From positions 470,001 to 534,000 of the forward strand of contig NZ_CP077311.1 of NCBI RefSeq assembly GCF_019048265.1: a stretch of 64,000 bases of DNA. Direction: 5' to 3'. The notes under the pieces are model-generated. The model ran no database searches, was not told the origin of the DNA, and was given only the letters and a program-made list of their open reading frames with translations. Position 1 is the first letter of the stretch; every line of letters starts with the position of its first letter. The translations under genes and the position numbers were made by a program. This document shows positions 36,172 through 45,209 of the stretch, piece by piece. The stretch is from Aeromonas sp. FDAARGOS 1405 (GTDB taxonomy: Bacteria > Pseudomonadota > Gammaproteobacteria > Enterobacterales > Aeromonadaceae).

Positions 36172-36639
36172 GTGCCCCCCATCAGAGCCGCCCTGCTGCT
36201 TGCCACCCTGTTGCTGGGTGGCTGCGCCTCGTCAACGACCCACCAGCAGCTGGGGGCCGCGCTCAATGGACTGGAAGGGGAGTTGCAACGGCTGGAAGAG
36301 GAGCTGGCGGCCATGAACGGCCTGCACTATCAAAAGGCGATCGATGCACCGCTCAGTTTGCGCCGTGCGCTCGGGGCGCCGCAGCCCACGCCAGAGGGGC
36401 TGGTGCCGGTGGCCAGCAAGCTGGAAGATGGGCCGATCCTGCGCTATCAATACCGCCTGCCAGCGGGTATGACGAGTCTGCCCCAAAACAACCTCTGCCA
36501 GCGCTACGAATTTGAACTGCGCCATCTAGGCCGCCTCGGCAAGCTGGAATTAAGCTGGCAGGGGGAACAGGGGAGTGGCTCACACCAGATCCGTCAAACA
36601 GAGTGTGTCTTTCTCACCGAAGCACATAAATCCCGGTAA
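36172..36639 (+). CDS. Small predicted lipoprotein, 155 aa
   Basis: Starts with GTG at 36172, 5 bases after the AAGGAG-containing site. A signal peptide with the lipobox LLGGC (Cys19) predicts a lipoprotein; residues 27-50 form a short heptad-rich helix (LNGLEGELQRLEEELAAM). The rest has a beta-rich look with two cysteines (NNLCQRYEF and RQTECVF) that may form a disulphide. No family recognised. It is read in the same direction as the MocR gene and the VieB-like gene. Confidence 0.7.
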   Translation: MPPIRAALLLATLLLGGCASSTTHQQLGAALNGLEGELQRLEEELAAMNGLHYQKAIDAPLSLRRALGAPQPTPEGLVPVASKLEDGPILRYQYRLPAGMTSLPQNNLCQRYEFELRHLGRLGKLELSWQGEQGSGSHQIRQTECVFLTEAHKSR

Positions 36640-36763
36640 CCGCCTATAATGCCCTTCCTCGTCTCGCGCCGACTACTGTCACTTTTCCTCCCCCGCAGAG
36701 TTGTCGCCATGTTCCTCTTGGGTCTAATCTGATCTACTCGTGGAGTATTGAAAGGACGCGTGC

Positions 36764-38425
36764 ATGACGATACTGCTGCTCGAAGAGGATCCACTGCTCC
36801 GTAGCGCCATCACCCGGGAACTGACCGAACAGGGTATCCCTGCTGAACGGATCCACCACCACAGCCACCCGGGTCAGGAACGCAGCGGTCTACTCACCCT
36901 GCTGCAACAACAGCCATTCGATGCCATTATCTGCCAGCAAAATAGACAACTGGGGCATGACGGCGCCCGCCTGCTGCATGAAGCACACTACCTCGGCCTG
37001 CTACAACCCGCCTGCGTACTACTGTTGATGGATGCAGACCAGAACGAGCAGGATTTTCTCCCCTCGGACCTCTACTTCTCCCTCCATCTGCCACTCCCCT
37101 TCATGACCGGGGAGCTCACAACTGCGCTCAAGCAGTTGACACAACTGAGCAGGATGACCCACACCCTCGCCCCTCCAACCCTGCTGCGGGAGTGGAAACT
37201 GGCGACCGCACTCTGTGAAGACCTGCTCTATCAACGGGACAACCGACCCCTTGCCCCCTGGCTGGATCGGTTCAAGGGTTACCTGCTGCTGCAGTCCAGC
37301 GAACAGCTCACTGCCGCCCAGCATTATGCCCTGTGTGCCAACGAGTATCGGGCAAGCTGGCCGAGGGCCGGATTGTTCTACGCCATGTTGGGACTGGGCA
37401 AACTGCAGAGTGCCGAAACCGACTTGCAGCGTCATCAAACCATATTGCCGACCGCCACCCGACTGGAGCTGCAACTCGCCAGTCAGTTGCACCAACATCA
37501 GTGGCAGGCAGCCTGGGAGACCATGGTGCAGTTGCAACAAGTCCGCCCCCATCAACCCCGCTGGCATCAGCTGGCCATGATGCTGGGACTATTACAGCAA
37601 GACGAGAGGAAGGTGCTGGAACAAGCCAGTACCCTGAATCTTCACCATTTCAGTGAACAGCGCGTCCGGCTGGCCATCGACCACTTCATGATCAACGCCA
37701 TGCTGGCGGTGCTGTGGCATACACCATCCAGCAACCGGATCCGCTCCCTGCAACAGGAGTGGGCCCATCTGAAGCGAACAGTAAACCTGCCCGCGCAGGA
37801 GTTCGAGCTGCTGCAGGCACTGATGCAGGGATTGGATTACCGCTTCGACGAGGCGCTGATCCTGATCGCCCACCATCAACCCAGCCAGGCGAGCGAGAAC
37901 CATCTCACCCTGTTATTGGGCTTTGCCGTCTGTCAGTTTTGTGGCCTGCCCCACCATGCCCAGCGCTATCTGGCGCAGCTGACACACTACCGTGACCGTG
38001 TCGCCCCCCACCCCCTGACCCGTCAGCTGTTTCACCATCTGCTAACGGAACTGGGCCAACAGTTGACGGCGCGGGAGCAGCGCCTGACCAGCTTGCGCCA
38101 AACCCGTCATCAAGGGATACAAAAAGGTGACTATCAACTGGCACTGCAGGCCGGCTTGCAACTGCTGGAGGAATTTCCCGCCCTGCCCGGCGATGCCTGG
38201 CAACTGCTGGAGCTGCTACAGCACAGCTGGCCGGCGGGCATGGCGGCCCCCAGGGTTGCGCTGCTGGTCGATACCCTGGAGCGGCGCCTCAAGCACAGCC
38301 CTGCGTTTCTGGATCAACATGCCCAGCAGTATCAGCGTACTCTGCACGAGATCCGCACTCACTTGCAGCCGCACCTCTCCGGCAGCGCCCCCGCCAGCCT
38401 GGGCAAGGGGCCCCCGGAATCATGA
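36764..38425 (+). CDS. Pseudo-receiver / TPR protein (VieB-like)
   Basis: 553-aa protein with an N-terminal response-regulator fold (MTILLLEEDPLLRSAITREL, residues 1-130) and a long helical C-terminal part with TPR-like repeats (about 200-540). The receiver keeps an acidic pair (Glu7/Glu8/Asp9 region) but at the phosphorylation position the usual Asp is replaced: FDAIICQQNRQ aligns Gln with the acceptor Asp. It should therefore not be phosphorylated normally. The overall plan resembles Vibrio VieB and related receiver-TPR adaptors (inferred). It is rich in Leu, Gln and His. No kinase or output gene lies beside it. Confidence 0.7.
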   Translation: MTILLLEEDPLLRSAITRELTEQGIPAERIHHHSHPGQERSGLLTLLQQQPFDAIICQQNRQLGHDGARLLHEAHYLGLLQPACVLLLMDADQNEQDFLPSDLYFSLHLPLPFMTGELTTALKQLTQLSRMTHTLAPPTLLREWKLATALCEDLLYQRDNRPLAPWLDRFKGYLLLQSSEQLTAAQHYALCANEYRASWPRAGLFYAMLGLGKLQSAETDLQRHQTILPTATRLELQLASQLHQHQWQAAWETMVQLQQVRPHQPRWHQLAMMLGLLQQDERKVLEQASTLNLHHFSEQRVRLAIDHFMINAMLAVLWHTPSSNRIRSLQQEWAHLKRTVNLPAQEFELLQALMQGLDYRFDEALILIAHHQPSQASENHLTLLLGFAVCQFCGLPHHAQRYLAQLTHYRDRVAPHPLTRQLFHHLLTELGQQLTAREQRLTSLRQTRHQGIQKGDYQLALQAGLQLLEEFPALPGDAWQLLELLQHSWPAGMAAPRVALLVDTLERRLKHSPAFLDQHAQQYQRTLHEIRTHLQPHLSGSAPASLGKGPPES

Positions 38426-38458
38426 TGAGGCTGGCCTGTGCCGCCAGCCACATAAGAG

Positions 38459-38482
38459 AGAGGGGAGCCTTGGCTCCCCTCT
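38459..38482 (+). terminator. Intrinsic terminator after the VieB-like gene
   Basis: 11-bp arms AGAGGGGAGCC / GGCTCCCCTCT around TT, 34 bases after the stop; the T-tract is weak. Confidence 0.65.
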
Positions 38483-38561
38483 ATTCATTTCGTGTAACCT
38501 TATGGCCCTCAAGAACGGGCACAAGCAGATACGGTGACAGATGACTGTTAAGTCCCCGGGC

Positions 38562-38975
38562 TCAGCCCAGCGCGTCACTCTCCAGCGCGACCTTGAGAAA
38601 ATCTTTCCAGCTGATGATGCCGACCAGAGCGCCATTCTCCAGCACCGGCAGGCAGGAGACCCCCTTCTCCAGCATCAGCTTGACGCCGTCGCGCACGGTG
38701 AGATGGGGAGCGATGGTGACGAGCTGACGACTCATGATCTGGTGGGCCCGCTTGTTGAGGGTTTCGGTATCGCGGCTCATCTCGGCTTCGGAGTCGAGAT
38801 AGGGGCTGATGGCGCGGAACAGATCCCGATCCGAGATGACCCCCACCAGTTCCTCCTCTTCCAGCACCAGCAGGTGGCGAAAGTGTGCCTGCTCGAAGAT
38901 ATCCCTGATGACTCGGAGTCGATCATCCATTGAAACGGTGGCGACCCGGGTCGTCATAATATCCCTGATATGCAT
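38562..38975 (-). CDS. CBS-domain pair protein
   Basis: 137-aa protein consisting of two CBS motifs (about 5-60, with HFRHLLVLEEEELVGVISDRDL, and 78-135, with GVSCLPVLENGALVGIISWKDF) and nothing else. Stand-alone CBS pairs bind adenosine ligands and regulate partner proteins. The start is preceded by GGGAGGTTAGC. Its partner and role are unknown; it is convergent with the VieB-like gene and divergent from yheS. Confidence 0.85.
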   Translation of the reverse strand: MHIRDIMTTRVATVSMDDRLRVIRDIFEQAHFRHLLVLEEEELVGVISDRDLFRAISPYLDSEAEMSRDTETLNKRAHQIMSRQLVTIAPHLTVRDGVKLMLEKGVSCLPVLENGALVGIISWKDFLKVALESDALG

Positions 38976-39129
38976 GCTAACCTCCCGTTACCAAACTGGT
39001 TTCTCTGTTATGGCATGTTTTTACGATGCCAGCCAGTGGCAAGCCCCTCACCAAAGTGCAAATCTGCGTCATTTCACGTAAGATCCGCGCCAGTTTTTCT
39101 CCTCCATTTTGAGCAAGCAGATCCCACCC

Positions 39130-41040
39130 ATGATAGTTGCCAGTCAAATCGAACTGATCCGCGGCGGCCGCAAGCTGCTGGACAACGCCTCCGCCACCAT
39201 TCACCCCGGCCACAAAGTGGGTTTGGTGGGCAAAAACGGCTGTGGCAAGTCCACCTTTTTTGCACTGGTACGGGGCGAGCTGGCCATCGACAGCGGCACC
39301 TTCAGCCTGCCCGCCGGTTGGCAGATTGCAGGCGTCGCGCAGGAGACCCCAGCGCTGGACTGCTCCGCCCTCGACTACGTGATCGACGGCGACAAGGAGT
39401 TCCGCTCGCTGGAGGCCCAGCTGGTGCAAGCCGAGCAGGATGACAATGGCCTGTTGGTAGCCGAGCTGCACGGTCGCCTCGATACCATAGGCGCCTACAG
39501 CATTCGCGCCCGCGCCGCCGAACTGCTGCACGGCCTCGGTTTCAGCGACGAGCAGCTCAGCTCGCCGGTGCGCAGCTTCTCCGGTGGCTGGCGCATGCGT
39601 CTGAACCTCGCTCAGGCGCTGCTCTGCCGCTCCGATCTGCTGCTGCTCGATGAACCGACCAACCACCTGGATCTCGATGCGGTGATCTGGCTGGAGAAGT
39701 GGCTCAAGGGCTATCAGGGCACGCTGGTGCTGATCTCTCACGACCGCGATTTCCTTGATTCGGTCATCAGCCGCATCATCCATATCGAGAACGGCAAGCT
39801 CAACGAATACACCGGCGGCTACTCCGACTTCGAACTGCAGCGCGCCGAACAGCTGGCCCAGCAGCAGTCGATGTACGAGAAGCAGCAGCGGGAGATGTCC
39901 CACATGCAGGCATATGTGGACCGCTTCCGATACAAGGCCTCCAAAGCCCGTCAGGCACAGAGCCGCCTGAAAGCGATGGAGCGGATGGAGAAGATCCTGC
40001 CCGCCCACGCCGACTCGGAATTCAGCTTCGAGTTTCGCGAGCCCTCGGCCCTGCCGACCCCGCTCATCGCCATGGAGAACCTCTCTGCCGGTTACGGCGA
40101 CAAGGTGATCCTGGAAAAGATCAAACTCAATCTGGTACCGGGTTCGCGCATCGGTCTGCTCGGTCGCAACGGCGCCGGTAAATCGACCTTTATCAAGATG
40201 CTGTCGGGCTCCAACCCGCCGCTCTCCGGCAAGCTCGAAGTGAGCGCCGGAGTGAGCATCGGCTACTTCGCCCAACATCAGCTGGAGACCCTGCGTCTCG
40301 ACGATTCCCCGCTCGATCATCTGGCCCGCCTCGCGCCGGACAAGACCGAGCAGGAGCTGCGCAACTATCTGGGCAGCTTCGGTTTTCACGGTGACAAGGC
40401 GCTCGACAAGGTGGCGCCCTTCTCCGGTGGCGAAAAAGCGCGGCTGGTGCTGGCGCTGATCACCTGGCAAAAGCCGAACCTCCTGCTGCTGGATGAACCG
40501 ACCAACCACCTGGATCTGGAGATGCGCCACGCCCTCACCATGGCGCTGCAAGGCTTCGAAGGGGCCATGGTAGTGGTCTCCCACGACCGTCACCTGCTGC
40601 GCACCACCACAGATGACTTCTATCTGGTGCACGGTGGCCGGGTCGAGCCGTTCGACGGCGATCTGGACGACTACCACAAGTGGCTCGGCGAGCAGGAGAA
40701 AGAGGCCAACGCCAAACCGGCCGATGGCCCCGTCTCTGCCAACTCGGCAGTGGCGCGCAAGGATCAGAAGCGGCGCGAGGCGGAGTTCCGCCAGCAAACC
40801 CGTCCCCTGCGCCAGAAGCTGGAAAAGCTCGAAGCGAGCATGGAGAAGCTGCAAGGCAAGCTTGGCGACATCGAGAGCCAGCTGGCCGACCCCGCTATCT
40901 ACGAAGAGAGCGCTAAAACCAAGCTCTCCGAACTGCTCAAATCCCAGGGCCCCCTCAAGGAGCAGCTGGAAGAGGTGGAGCTGGAGTGGATGAGCCTCTC
41001 CGAAGAGCTGGAAACCATGGAGCAAGCCTTCTTTGCGTGA
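39130..41040 (+). CDS. yheS: ABC-F family ATPase YheS
   Basis: 636-aa ABC-F protein with two ATPase domains: Walker A GKNGCGKSTF near residue 37, signature SFSGGWRMRL near 147 and Walker B LLLLDEPTNHLD near 172; second set GRNGAGKSTF, PFSGGEKARL and LLLLDEPTNHLD. The linker between domains is basic and helical, and a coiled coil (about 540-630) forms the C-terminus. ABC-F proteins act on ribosomes in translation. The ATG at 39130 is the family start; a TTG at 39109 is also in frame. It slightly overlaps the next gene only if that uses an early TTG. Confidence 0.92.
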   Translation: MIVASQIELIRGGRKLLDNASATIHPGHKVGLVGKNGCGKSTFFALVRGELAIDSGTFSLPAGWQIAGVAQETPALDCSALDYVIDGDKEFRSLEAQLVQAEQDDNGLLVAELHGRLDTIGAYSIRARAAELLHGLGFSDEQLSSPVRSFSGGWRMRLNLAQALLCRSDLLLLDEPTNHLDLDAVIWLEKWLKGYQGTLVLISHDRDFLDSVISRIIHIENGKLNEYTGGYSDFELQRAEQLAQQQSMYEKQQREMSHMQAYVDRFRYKASKARQAQSRLKAMERMEKILPAHADSEFSFEFREPSALPTPLIAMENLSAGYGDKVILEKIKLNLVPGSRIGLLGRNGAGKSTFIKMLSGSNPPLSGKLEVSAGVSIGYFAQHQLETLRLDDSPLDHLARLAPDKTEQELRNYLGSFGFHGDKALDKVAPFSGGEKARLVLALITWQKPNLLLLDEPTNHLDLEMRHALTMALQGFEGAMVVVSHDRHLLRTTTDDFYLVHGGRVEPFDGDLDDYHKWLGEQEKEANAKPADGPVSANSAVARKDQKRREAEFRQQTRPLRQKLEKLEASMEKLQGKLGDIESQLADPAIYEESAKTKLSELLKSQGPLKEQLEEVELEWMSLSEELETMEQAFFA

Positions 41041-41050
41041 CGAACAGCTG

Positions 41051-41494
41051 ATGGCCAGCGAGCGGGTCGCGATCCACGAATTGCCGACGCCGATCGGCTT
41101 CTGGCACTGGAGCGGCAAGGTCTATGGTGAGCGCAGCCAGGATTGGCTCACCGTGCAGGAGCAGGGGGGCAACGTCAATCTGGCGCTGCTGCTGCACCGG
41201 CTCGATCAACTCGGCATCGTGGTCGATCTGACCGACCTGCAACCGGCGCTGGTGCAGACCGAAGCGGTGCTGACCCCGTGGCGCGCCCTGCGCCAGAGCG
41301 CCAAGACGCGACTCGACGAGCAGCAGTATCAGTCGATGCTGGCCCACGAGCTGGAGCTGGAGCGGCTGCAACAGGGCGTCCTGTTGCAGACCCTGCGCAG
41401 CCTCTCCCTGTTTCGCGGCAACAGCCGCAATTTGTTGAACTATCTATCGTTACTGGGTGCCCAGCAGGGCCCCCTCAGAGATCTAATATGCTGA
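41051..41494 (+). CDS. TIGR02444 family protein (DUF2390)
   Basis: 147-aa conserved hypothetical of the DUF2390/TIGR02444 family, commonly found next to yheS in gammaproteobacteria. The family pattern is visible: FWHWSGKVYGERSQDWL near residue 18, then GGNVNLALLLHRLDQ near 42. The first ATG in frame (41051) is used; an overlapping TTG at 41033 would couple it to yheS. Function is unknown. It overlaps the rlmJ start by 7 bases, so yheS, this gene and rlmJ form one operon. Confidence 0.75.
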   Translation: MASERVAIHELPTPIGFWHWSGKVYGERSQDWLTVQEQGGNVNLALLLHRLDQLGIVVDLTDLQPALVQTEAVLTPWRALRQSAKTRLDEQQYQSMLAHELELERLQQGVLLQTLRSLSLFRGNSRNLLNYLSLLGAQQGPLRDLIC

Positions 41495-42342
41495 GCTATC
41501 GCCACGCCTTTCACGCCGGCAACCATGCCGACGTGCTGAAACACGCCGTTCAGGCCCTGATCATCGAGTCCCTCAAGAAGAAGGAGAAACCCTTCATCGT
41601 GCTGGACACCCATGCCGGTGGCGGTCTCTACGACCTGCGCGGCGACTGGTCCCAGAAGAAGGCCGAGTATGCCGACGGCATCGGCCGCCTGTGGGACGAG
41701 CGGGCCCAGTGGTCTGCCATGGCCCCCTATCTGGGTGTTATCGAGGAGATGAACCAGAACGGTGAGCTGCACTACTACCCCGGCTCGCCGGAGCTCTCCC
41801 GCCGCCTCACCCGCGAGCAGGACAAGCTGGCGCTGATGGAGCTGCACAACAACGAGGTGGAAGATCTGCGCGCCAATATGGGTTACGACCCTCGCGTGGC
41901 CGTGCACCACCGCGACGGCTTCGAGGGGCTGATCGCCCTGCTGCCACCGACCCCGCGCCGCGGGCTGGTGCTGATCGATCCGCCCTATGAGCTCAAAGAA
42001 GATTACTTCGCCGTGGTCGACACCCTGAAAAAGGCACAGAAGCGCTGGGCGACCGGCATCTACGCCCTCTGGTATCCGATCCTCGGACAAGAGGCGGACA
42101 AATCCCGCGACATGCTGCGTGCCATCAAGCGCGAAAACTTCGGCAACGTCCTAGTGGCCGAGCTGGAAGTGGCCGGTCAGACCAAGGATTGGGGCATGAA
42201 CGGTTCGGGGATGCTGATCATCAGCCCACCCTGGATGCTGGACGAGCAGATTGAAGCCTTCCTCAAACCGCTGTGTGCCAAGCTGGCGCAGGGCGCCGGC
42301 GCCCAGTACAAGGTGGAGTGGCTCAACAAGGCTGAGGATTAA
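41488..42342 (+). CDS. rlmJ: 23S rRNA (adenine2030-N6)-methyltransferase RlmJ
   Basis: 284-aa SAM-dependent methyltransferase that modifies A2030 of 23S rRNA. MLSYRHAFHAGNHADVLKH is the characteristic RlmJ N-terminus; VLDTHAGGGLYDL near residue 36 is the SAM motif and VLIDPPYE near 163 the DPPY-type catalytic motif. The ATG at 41488 overlaps the previous gene by 7 bases; the longer open frame from 41143 is a shadow. Confidence 0.95.
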   Translation: MLSYRHAFHAGNHADVLKHAVQALIIESLKKKEKPFIVLDTHAGGGLYDLRGDWSQKKAEYADGIGRLWDERAQWSAMAPYLGVIEEMNQNGELHYYPGSPELSRRLTREQDKLALMELHNNEVEDLRANMGYDPRVAVHHRDGFEGLIALLPPTPRRGLVLIDPPYELKEDYFAVVDTLKKAQKRWATGIYALWYPILGQEADKSRDMLRAIKRENFGNVLVAELEVAGQTKDWGMNGSGMLIISPPWMLDEQIEAFLKPLCAKLAQGAGAQYKVEWLNKAED

Positions 42343-42374
42343 TCCCCGCCCCCGCTGCGCTCACCGAATTCAAA

Positions 42375-42403
42375 AGCAAAAGCCCCATCACGGGGCTTTT
42401 GCT
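42375..42403 (+). terminator. Intrinsic terminator of the yheS-rlmJ operon
   Basis: 12-bp arms AGCAAAAGCCCC / GGGGCTTTTGCT with an ATCAC loop, 33 bases after the rlmJ stop. Confidence 0.85.
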
Positions 42404-42445
42404 ATTGGTACGGCCGGTGTGTGCGGCAGCCTGAACCTGCGCGTC

Positions 42446-42652
42446 CTATGAGCGGGCGGGCAGATCCTGTTTCAGCGCAACCAGCAACAGGGCCAGCAGG
42501 CCAAAGGGCGGAAACAGACAGAGCAGGGAGCAGATAAGGGTGATCAGCGCCGGATGCTCGCTCTTGCGGCGCGCCAGTCGCCAGGCGATGACGCCGACGA
42601 TGACCATCAGCAACGCAATGAACTGGCCAAGCAGGGTGGCATTGATATTCAT
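42446..42652 (-). CDS. Small two-helix membrane protein
   Basis: 68 aa with two hydrophobic segments (about 6-25 and 40-60) separated by a basic loop (RLARRKSEH). The ATG at 42652 follows AAAGGATC; the frame is open to 42739 without good evidence for an earlier start. No family recognised. It is divergent from the DUF2061 gene, and a Fur-like box lies between them. Confidence 0.6.
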   Translation of the reverse strand: MNINATLLGQFIALLMVIVGVIAWRLARRKSEHPALITLICSLLCLFPPFGLLALLLVALKQDLPARS

Positions 42653-42776
42653 GAAAGATCCTTTTTCATGGGCAAGTGTGAAGAACCTGTACTTTATCGC
42701 CTTGGTTGCGATTGGCAACCGCTGAACCGTACCGGCCACTCGCCCGTTGATAGGTTCTCTCTATTTCGGCAATAGA

Positions 42777-42791
42777 TGAGAATAGTTTTCA
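42777..42791. promoter_or_regulatory. Fur-like box
   Basis: TGAGAAT-A-GTTTTCA matches the 7-1-7 Fur consensus TGATAAT-N-ATTATCA at 11 of 14 positions; it is 53 bases before the DUF2061 gene and 125 bases before the small membrane protein gene. Confidence 0.5.
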
Positions 42792-42843
42792 TTTAATCTC
42801 ATTTCGGCGGATACTCTCATCATCAACAGAGGGAGCCGCCATC

Positions 42844-43209
42844 ATGAAAAAGACCATCAGCTTTGCCATCCTGCACTTCGGTGTCGCCTTTACCGTGGCC
42901 TACCTGCTGACCGGTGAACTGCTGACCGCCAGTCTGATCGCCCTGATCGAGCCCGCCGTCAACACGGTCGCCTTCTACTTTCATGACCTTGGCTGGCACA
43001 AGCTCAAGCCAAATCACAGCCTGCAGGCCAAGACCAGCAGCTTCGCGGTGGTCCACTTCTCGGTGGCCTTCGGAGTGGCCTTCCTGCTGAGCGGCGAGCT
43101 GCTCACCGGCGGCGTGATGGCGATGATCGAACCGGCCATCAATACCGTGGTGTTCTTCTTCCACGAGCGGCTGTGGCGCGCCCGCAGTCAGCAACTGGCG
43201 CTGGCTTGA
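42844..43209 (+). CDS. Duplicated DUF2061 membrane protein
   Basis: 121 aa built of two tandem DUF2061 units of about 55 residues each. The units align closely (SFAILHFGVAFTVAYLLTGE with SFAVVHFSVAFGVAFLLSGE, then IEPAVNTVAFYFHD with IEPAINTVVFFFHE), so the gene arose by internal duplication. Each unit has two hydrophobic segments. Function is unknown. A Fur-like box upstream suggests iron control. Confidence 0.85.
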   Translation: MKKTISFAILHFGVAFTVAYLLTGELLTASLIALIEPAVNTVAFYFHDLGWHKLKPNHSLQAKTSSFAVVHFSVAFGVAFLLSGELLTGGVMAMIEPAINTVVFFFHERLWRARSQQLALA

Positions 43210-43249
43210 TCAACCGGGCAACCCGCCTCCCCCCTTTATCGCGGCCACA

Positions 43250-43286
43250 AAAAACCCGACATTCCGGCGAGGAGTGTCGGTTTTTT
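43250..43286 (+). terminator. Intrinsic terminator of the DUF2061 gene
   Basis: A-tract, CCGACA ... TGTCGG stem with a 13-nt loop and a TTTTTT tail. Confidence 0.75.
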
Positions 43287-43396
43287 CCGCTTGGCAGCCA
43301 TTCAGCAGTGTAAGTGCGCTCAGCTCCCCTGCTGCATTGCCCTGTAGAGTGTGCTGTAGTAGGCAGATATGCCCTCCTCATTGCTGGAATCTATCG

Positions 43397-43993
43397 ATGA
43401 ACAAGACCTTGTTTGCGACCCTGCTGTTTGCCCCTCTGCTGGCCAGTGCCGCAACCCCCTCCTTTGACTGCACCAAAGCCTCTGGGTCGGTCGAAACCCT
43501 GATCTGCAAGGATGCCGGACTGGCCGCCCTTGATAACGAACTGGCGGCCCTCTACCCCAAGGCGATTGCTGCGCTCTCTCCCGAACAGCTCAAGACCGAG
43601 CGCGCCATGCAGCGCGGCTGGATCAAGGGGCGCAACGACTGCTGGAAGGGGCAGGATCTGCGCCAGTGTGTGGAGGATAACTACCTGCTGCGGATCACCG
43701 AACTGCAGATCAGCGGCGGCCAGCTGATGGTGCCGGCACCGGTCAACTACCAGTGTGGCAAGAGCGTCATGCTCTCTACCTACTTCTATAACGATGCCAA
43801 GCTGCCCGCCGCGGTGATCAACCTGAGCGAGGGCGACAAGCAGCAACAAGTGCTCGCCTATGAAGCCCCCAGCGCCAGCGGCGCCCGTTATGAAGGGCAA
43901 AACCTCACCTTCTTCACCAAGGGGGACGACGCCACGCTGGAGCGTTACGGCCAGCCAACCCTCACCTGTATGGAAAATCCAACCAAGGGCTGA
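43397..43993 (+). CDS. Periplasmic DUF1311 / MliC-like protein (lysozyme inhibitor type)
   Basis: 198-aa secreted protein. A signal peptide (residues 1-19, LLASA-ATPSFDC) is followed by a DUF1311/LprI-type domain with the typical FDCTKASGSVETLICKD start and the DCWKG and CVEDNYLLRI cysteine pattern (about 22-105). After that comes a MliC-like beta-sheet domain (about 115-195) with YQCGKSVMLSTYFYND and a terminal Cys. Both domains occur in inhibitors of lysozymes, so protection from host or rival lysozyme is the likely role. The ATG at 43397 begins the signal peptide. Confidence 0.78.
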   Translation: MNKTLFATLLFAPLLASAATPSFDCTKASGSVETLICKDAGLAALDNELAALYPKAIAALSPEQLKTERAMQRGWIKGRNDCWKGQDLRQCVEDNYLLRITELQISGGQLMVPAPVNYQCGKSVMLSTYFYNDAKLPAAVINLSEGDKQQQVLAYEAPSASGARYEGQNLTFFTKGDDATLERYGQPTLTCMENPTKG

Positions 43994-44033
43994 GGCTCAT
44001 AGGCGCGGCTCGTCTTGCCGCCCCCCACCTTGA

Positions 44034-45209
44034 CTAGATAGCGATATCCAGCGGTTTTCCTTCCCGCACAATCCGCAACTTGAGCGACCCCGGCTTGCCG
44101 GTGCTGAGCAGTTCACGCACCTTGTCGATCTCGAGGGGGCGATAAGCCACCCCGTTGATCTGCTCCAGAATGTCGCCGTTGGCCAGACCATAGGGGGCCA
44201 GATCCCGTTCGTCGCTGTAGTAGACCTGCAGATGCTCGCCATCAAAACGCACCCCGATATTGCGCAGGATTGGCGGCACTTTTCGCGCCAGGCTGTCGGC
44301 GTCGTAGCAGAGCATCATCCGCCCGGGCATGATCGCAAAGCGATTGAAGCGGTTAACAAAATCCAGCCCCAGACCATACTGCTCATTGCTGTTTTCCGAC
44401 ACGCGCAGCTCACCGAGCTGGCGCTCATCAAAGTGCAGGCCGGTGAGGATATGTTCACGCCCCTCCACCATACCGCTGGCATCCACCCCTTTGCGTGGCA
44501 TCGCATCTTCGCCAGAGATCGCCTTCTGACTGGCCATAAAGTCGATAAAAGCATGATCGGCATAGCTCTGATCGGCCCCGGTATCCAGATACATGCGCAC
44601 GCTGCTCTCGCCGTGGGTCAGATACACGGCCGGGGAGCGGTTGTAGCTATCTTCATAGCCGATGCAACGCTCGAAGGTGGCTGCCGACGGTGCCGTCAGC
44701 GAAGCCGTGAGCTGATGCCTGTCGCGATCAAACACCCAGTTGAAACGGCGGATGGTGTCGATCCCGAGGATGCCATCGATACGGCTGCCAAGAGACTGGG
44801 AGAAAAGATCGAAATCAACGGTTGCCCACAGATCGCTGTCATCAATGGTGACCGACCCCAGCGAGAAGGGTTGCGGCTCAACAAAACCAAGCTGCTCGCT
44901 GCCCAGTTGGCTCGAAACGCTGTTCACAGTGGCAAAATCAGCCTGATAGGCCCTGGGCAATTCGCTTAAGGTCAGCGCCTTGAAACGGCTGGCCAGACGA
45001 CGATCGATAAAGGTGATACTGGCCCCGGTATCCAGCAAAAACTGGTACTGCTCACCAGCGATGGTGACGGGGATCAGGGGGGCACTTTCGTAATGTACTG
45101 TCAGCAACGGGCCGGGTGCATTGCGTTTGGCGGATGAATCCGGGGCTGTGCAGCCTTGGACGACGAACAGGGCCAACATGGCCAGCGCCACTTTGAACTG
45201 CGACTTCAT
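44034..45209 (-). CDS. Retropepsin-like aspartyl protease with PDZ domain (lipoprotein)
   Basis: 391-aa predicted envelope protein. A signal peptide ends in a possible lipobox VVQGC (Cys20). Two retropepsin-like halves follow, each with an Asp-Thr-Gly-Ala motif: LLDTGASITFID near residue 58 and YLDTGADQSYADH near 210, so both catalytic aspartates of a pepsin-like pair are on one chain. The C-terminal region (about 310-391) resembles a PDZ domain (YGLANGDILEQINGVAYRPL). The ATG at 45209 is used because it starts the signal peptide. Substrate unknown. Confidence 0.75.
   Translation of the reverse strand: MKSQFKVALAMLALFVVQGCTAPDSSAKRNAPGPLLTVHYESAPLIPVTIAGEQYQFLLDTGASITFIDRRLASRFKALTLSELPRAYQADFATVNSVSSQLGSEQLGFVEPQPFSLGSVTIDDSDLWATVDFDLFSQSLGSRIDGILGIDTIRRFNWVFDRDRHQLTASLTAPSAATFERCIGYEDSYNRSPAVYLTHGESSVRMYLDTGADQSYADHAFIDFMASQKAISGEDAMPRKGVDASGMVEGREHILTGLHFDERQLGELRVSENSNEQYGLGLDFVNRFNRFAIMPGRMMLCYDADSLARKVPPILRNIGVRFDGEHLQVYYSDERDLAPYGLANGDILEQINGVAYRPLEIDKVRELLSTGKPGSLKLRIVREGKPLDIAI

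Noticed and set aside
38977..41118. 713-aa minus-strand open frame opposite yheS
   Set aside because: Long but antisense to a complete ABC-F gene; high GC third-position bias explains the lack of stops.
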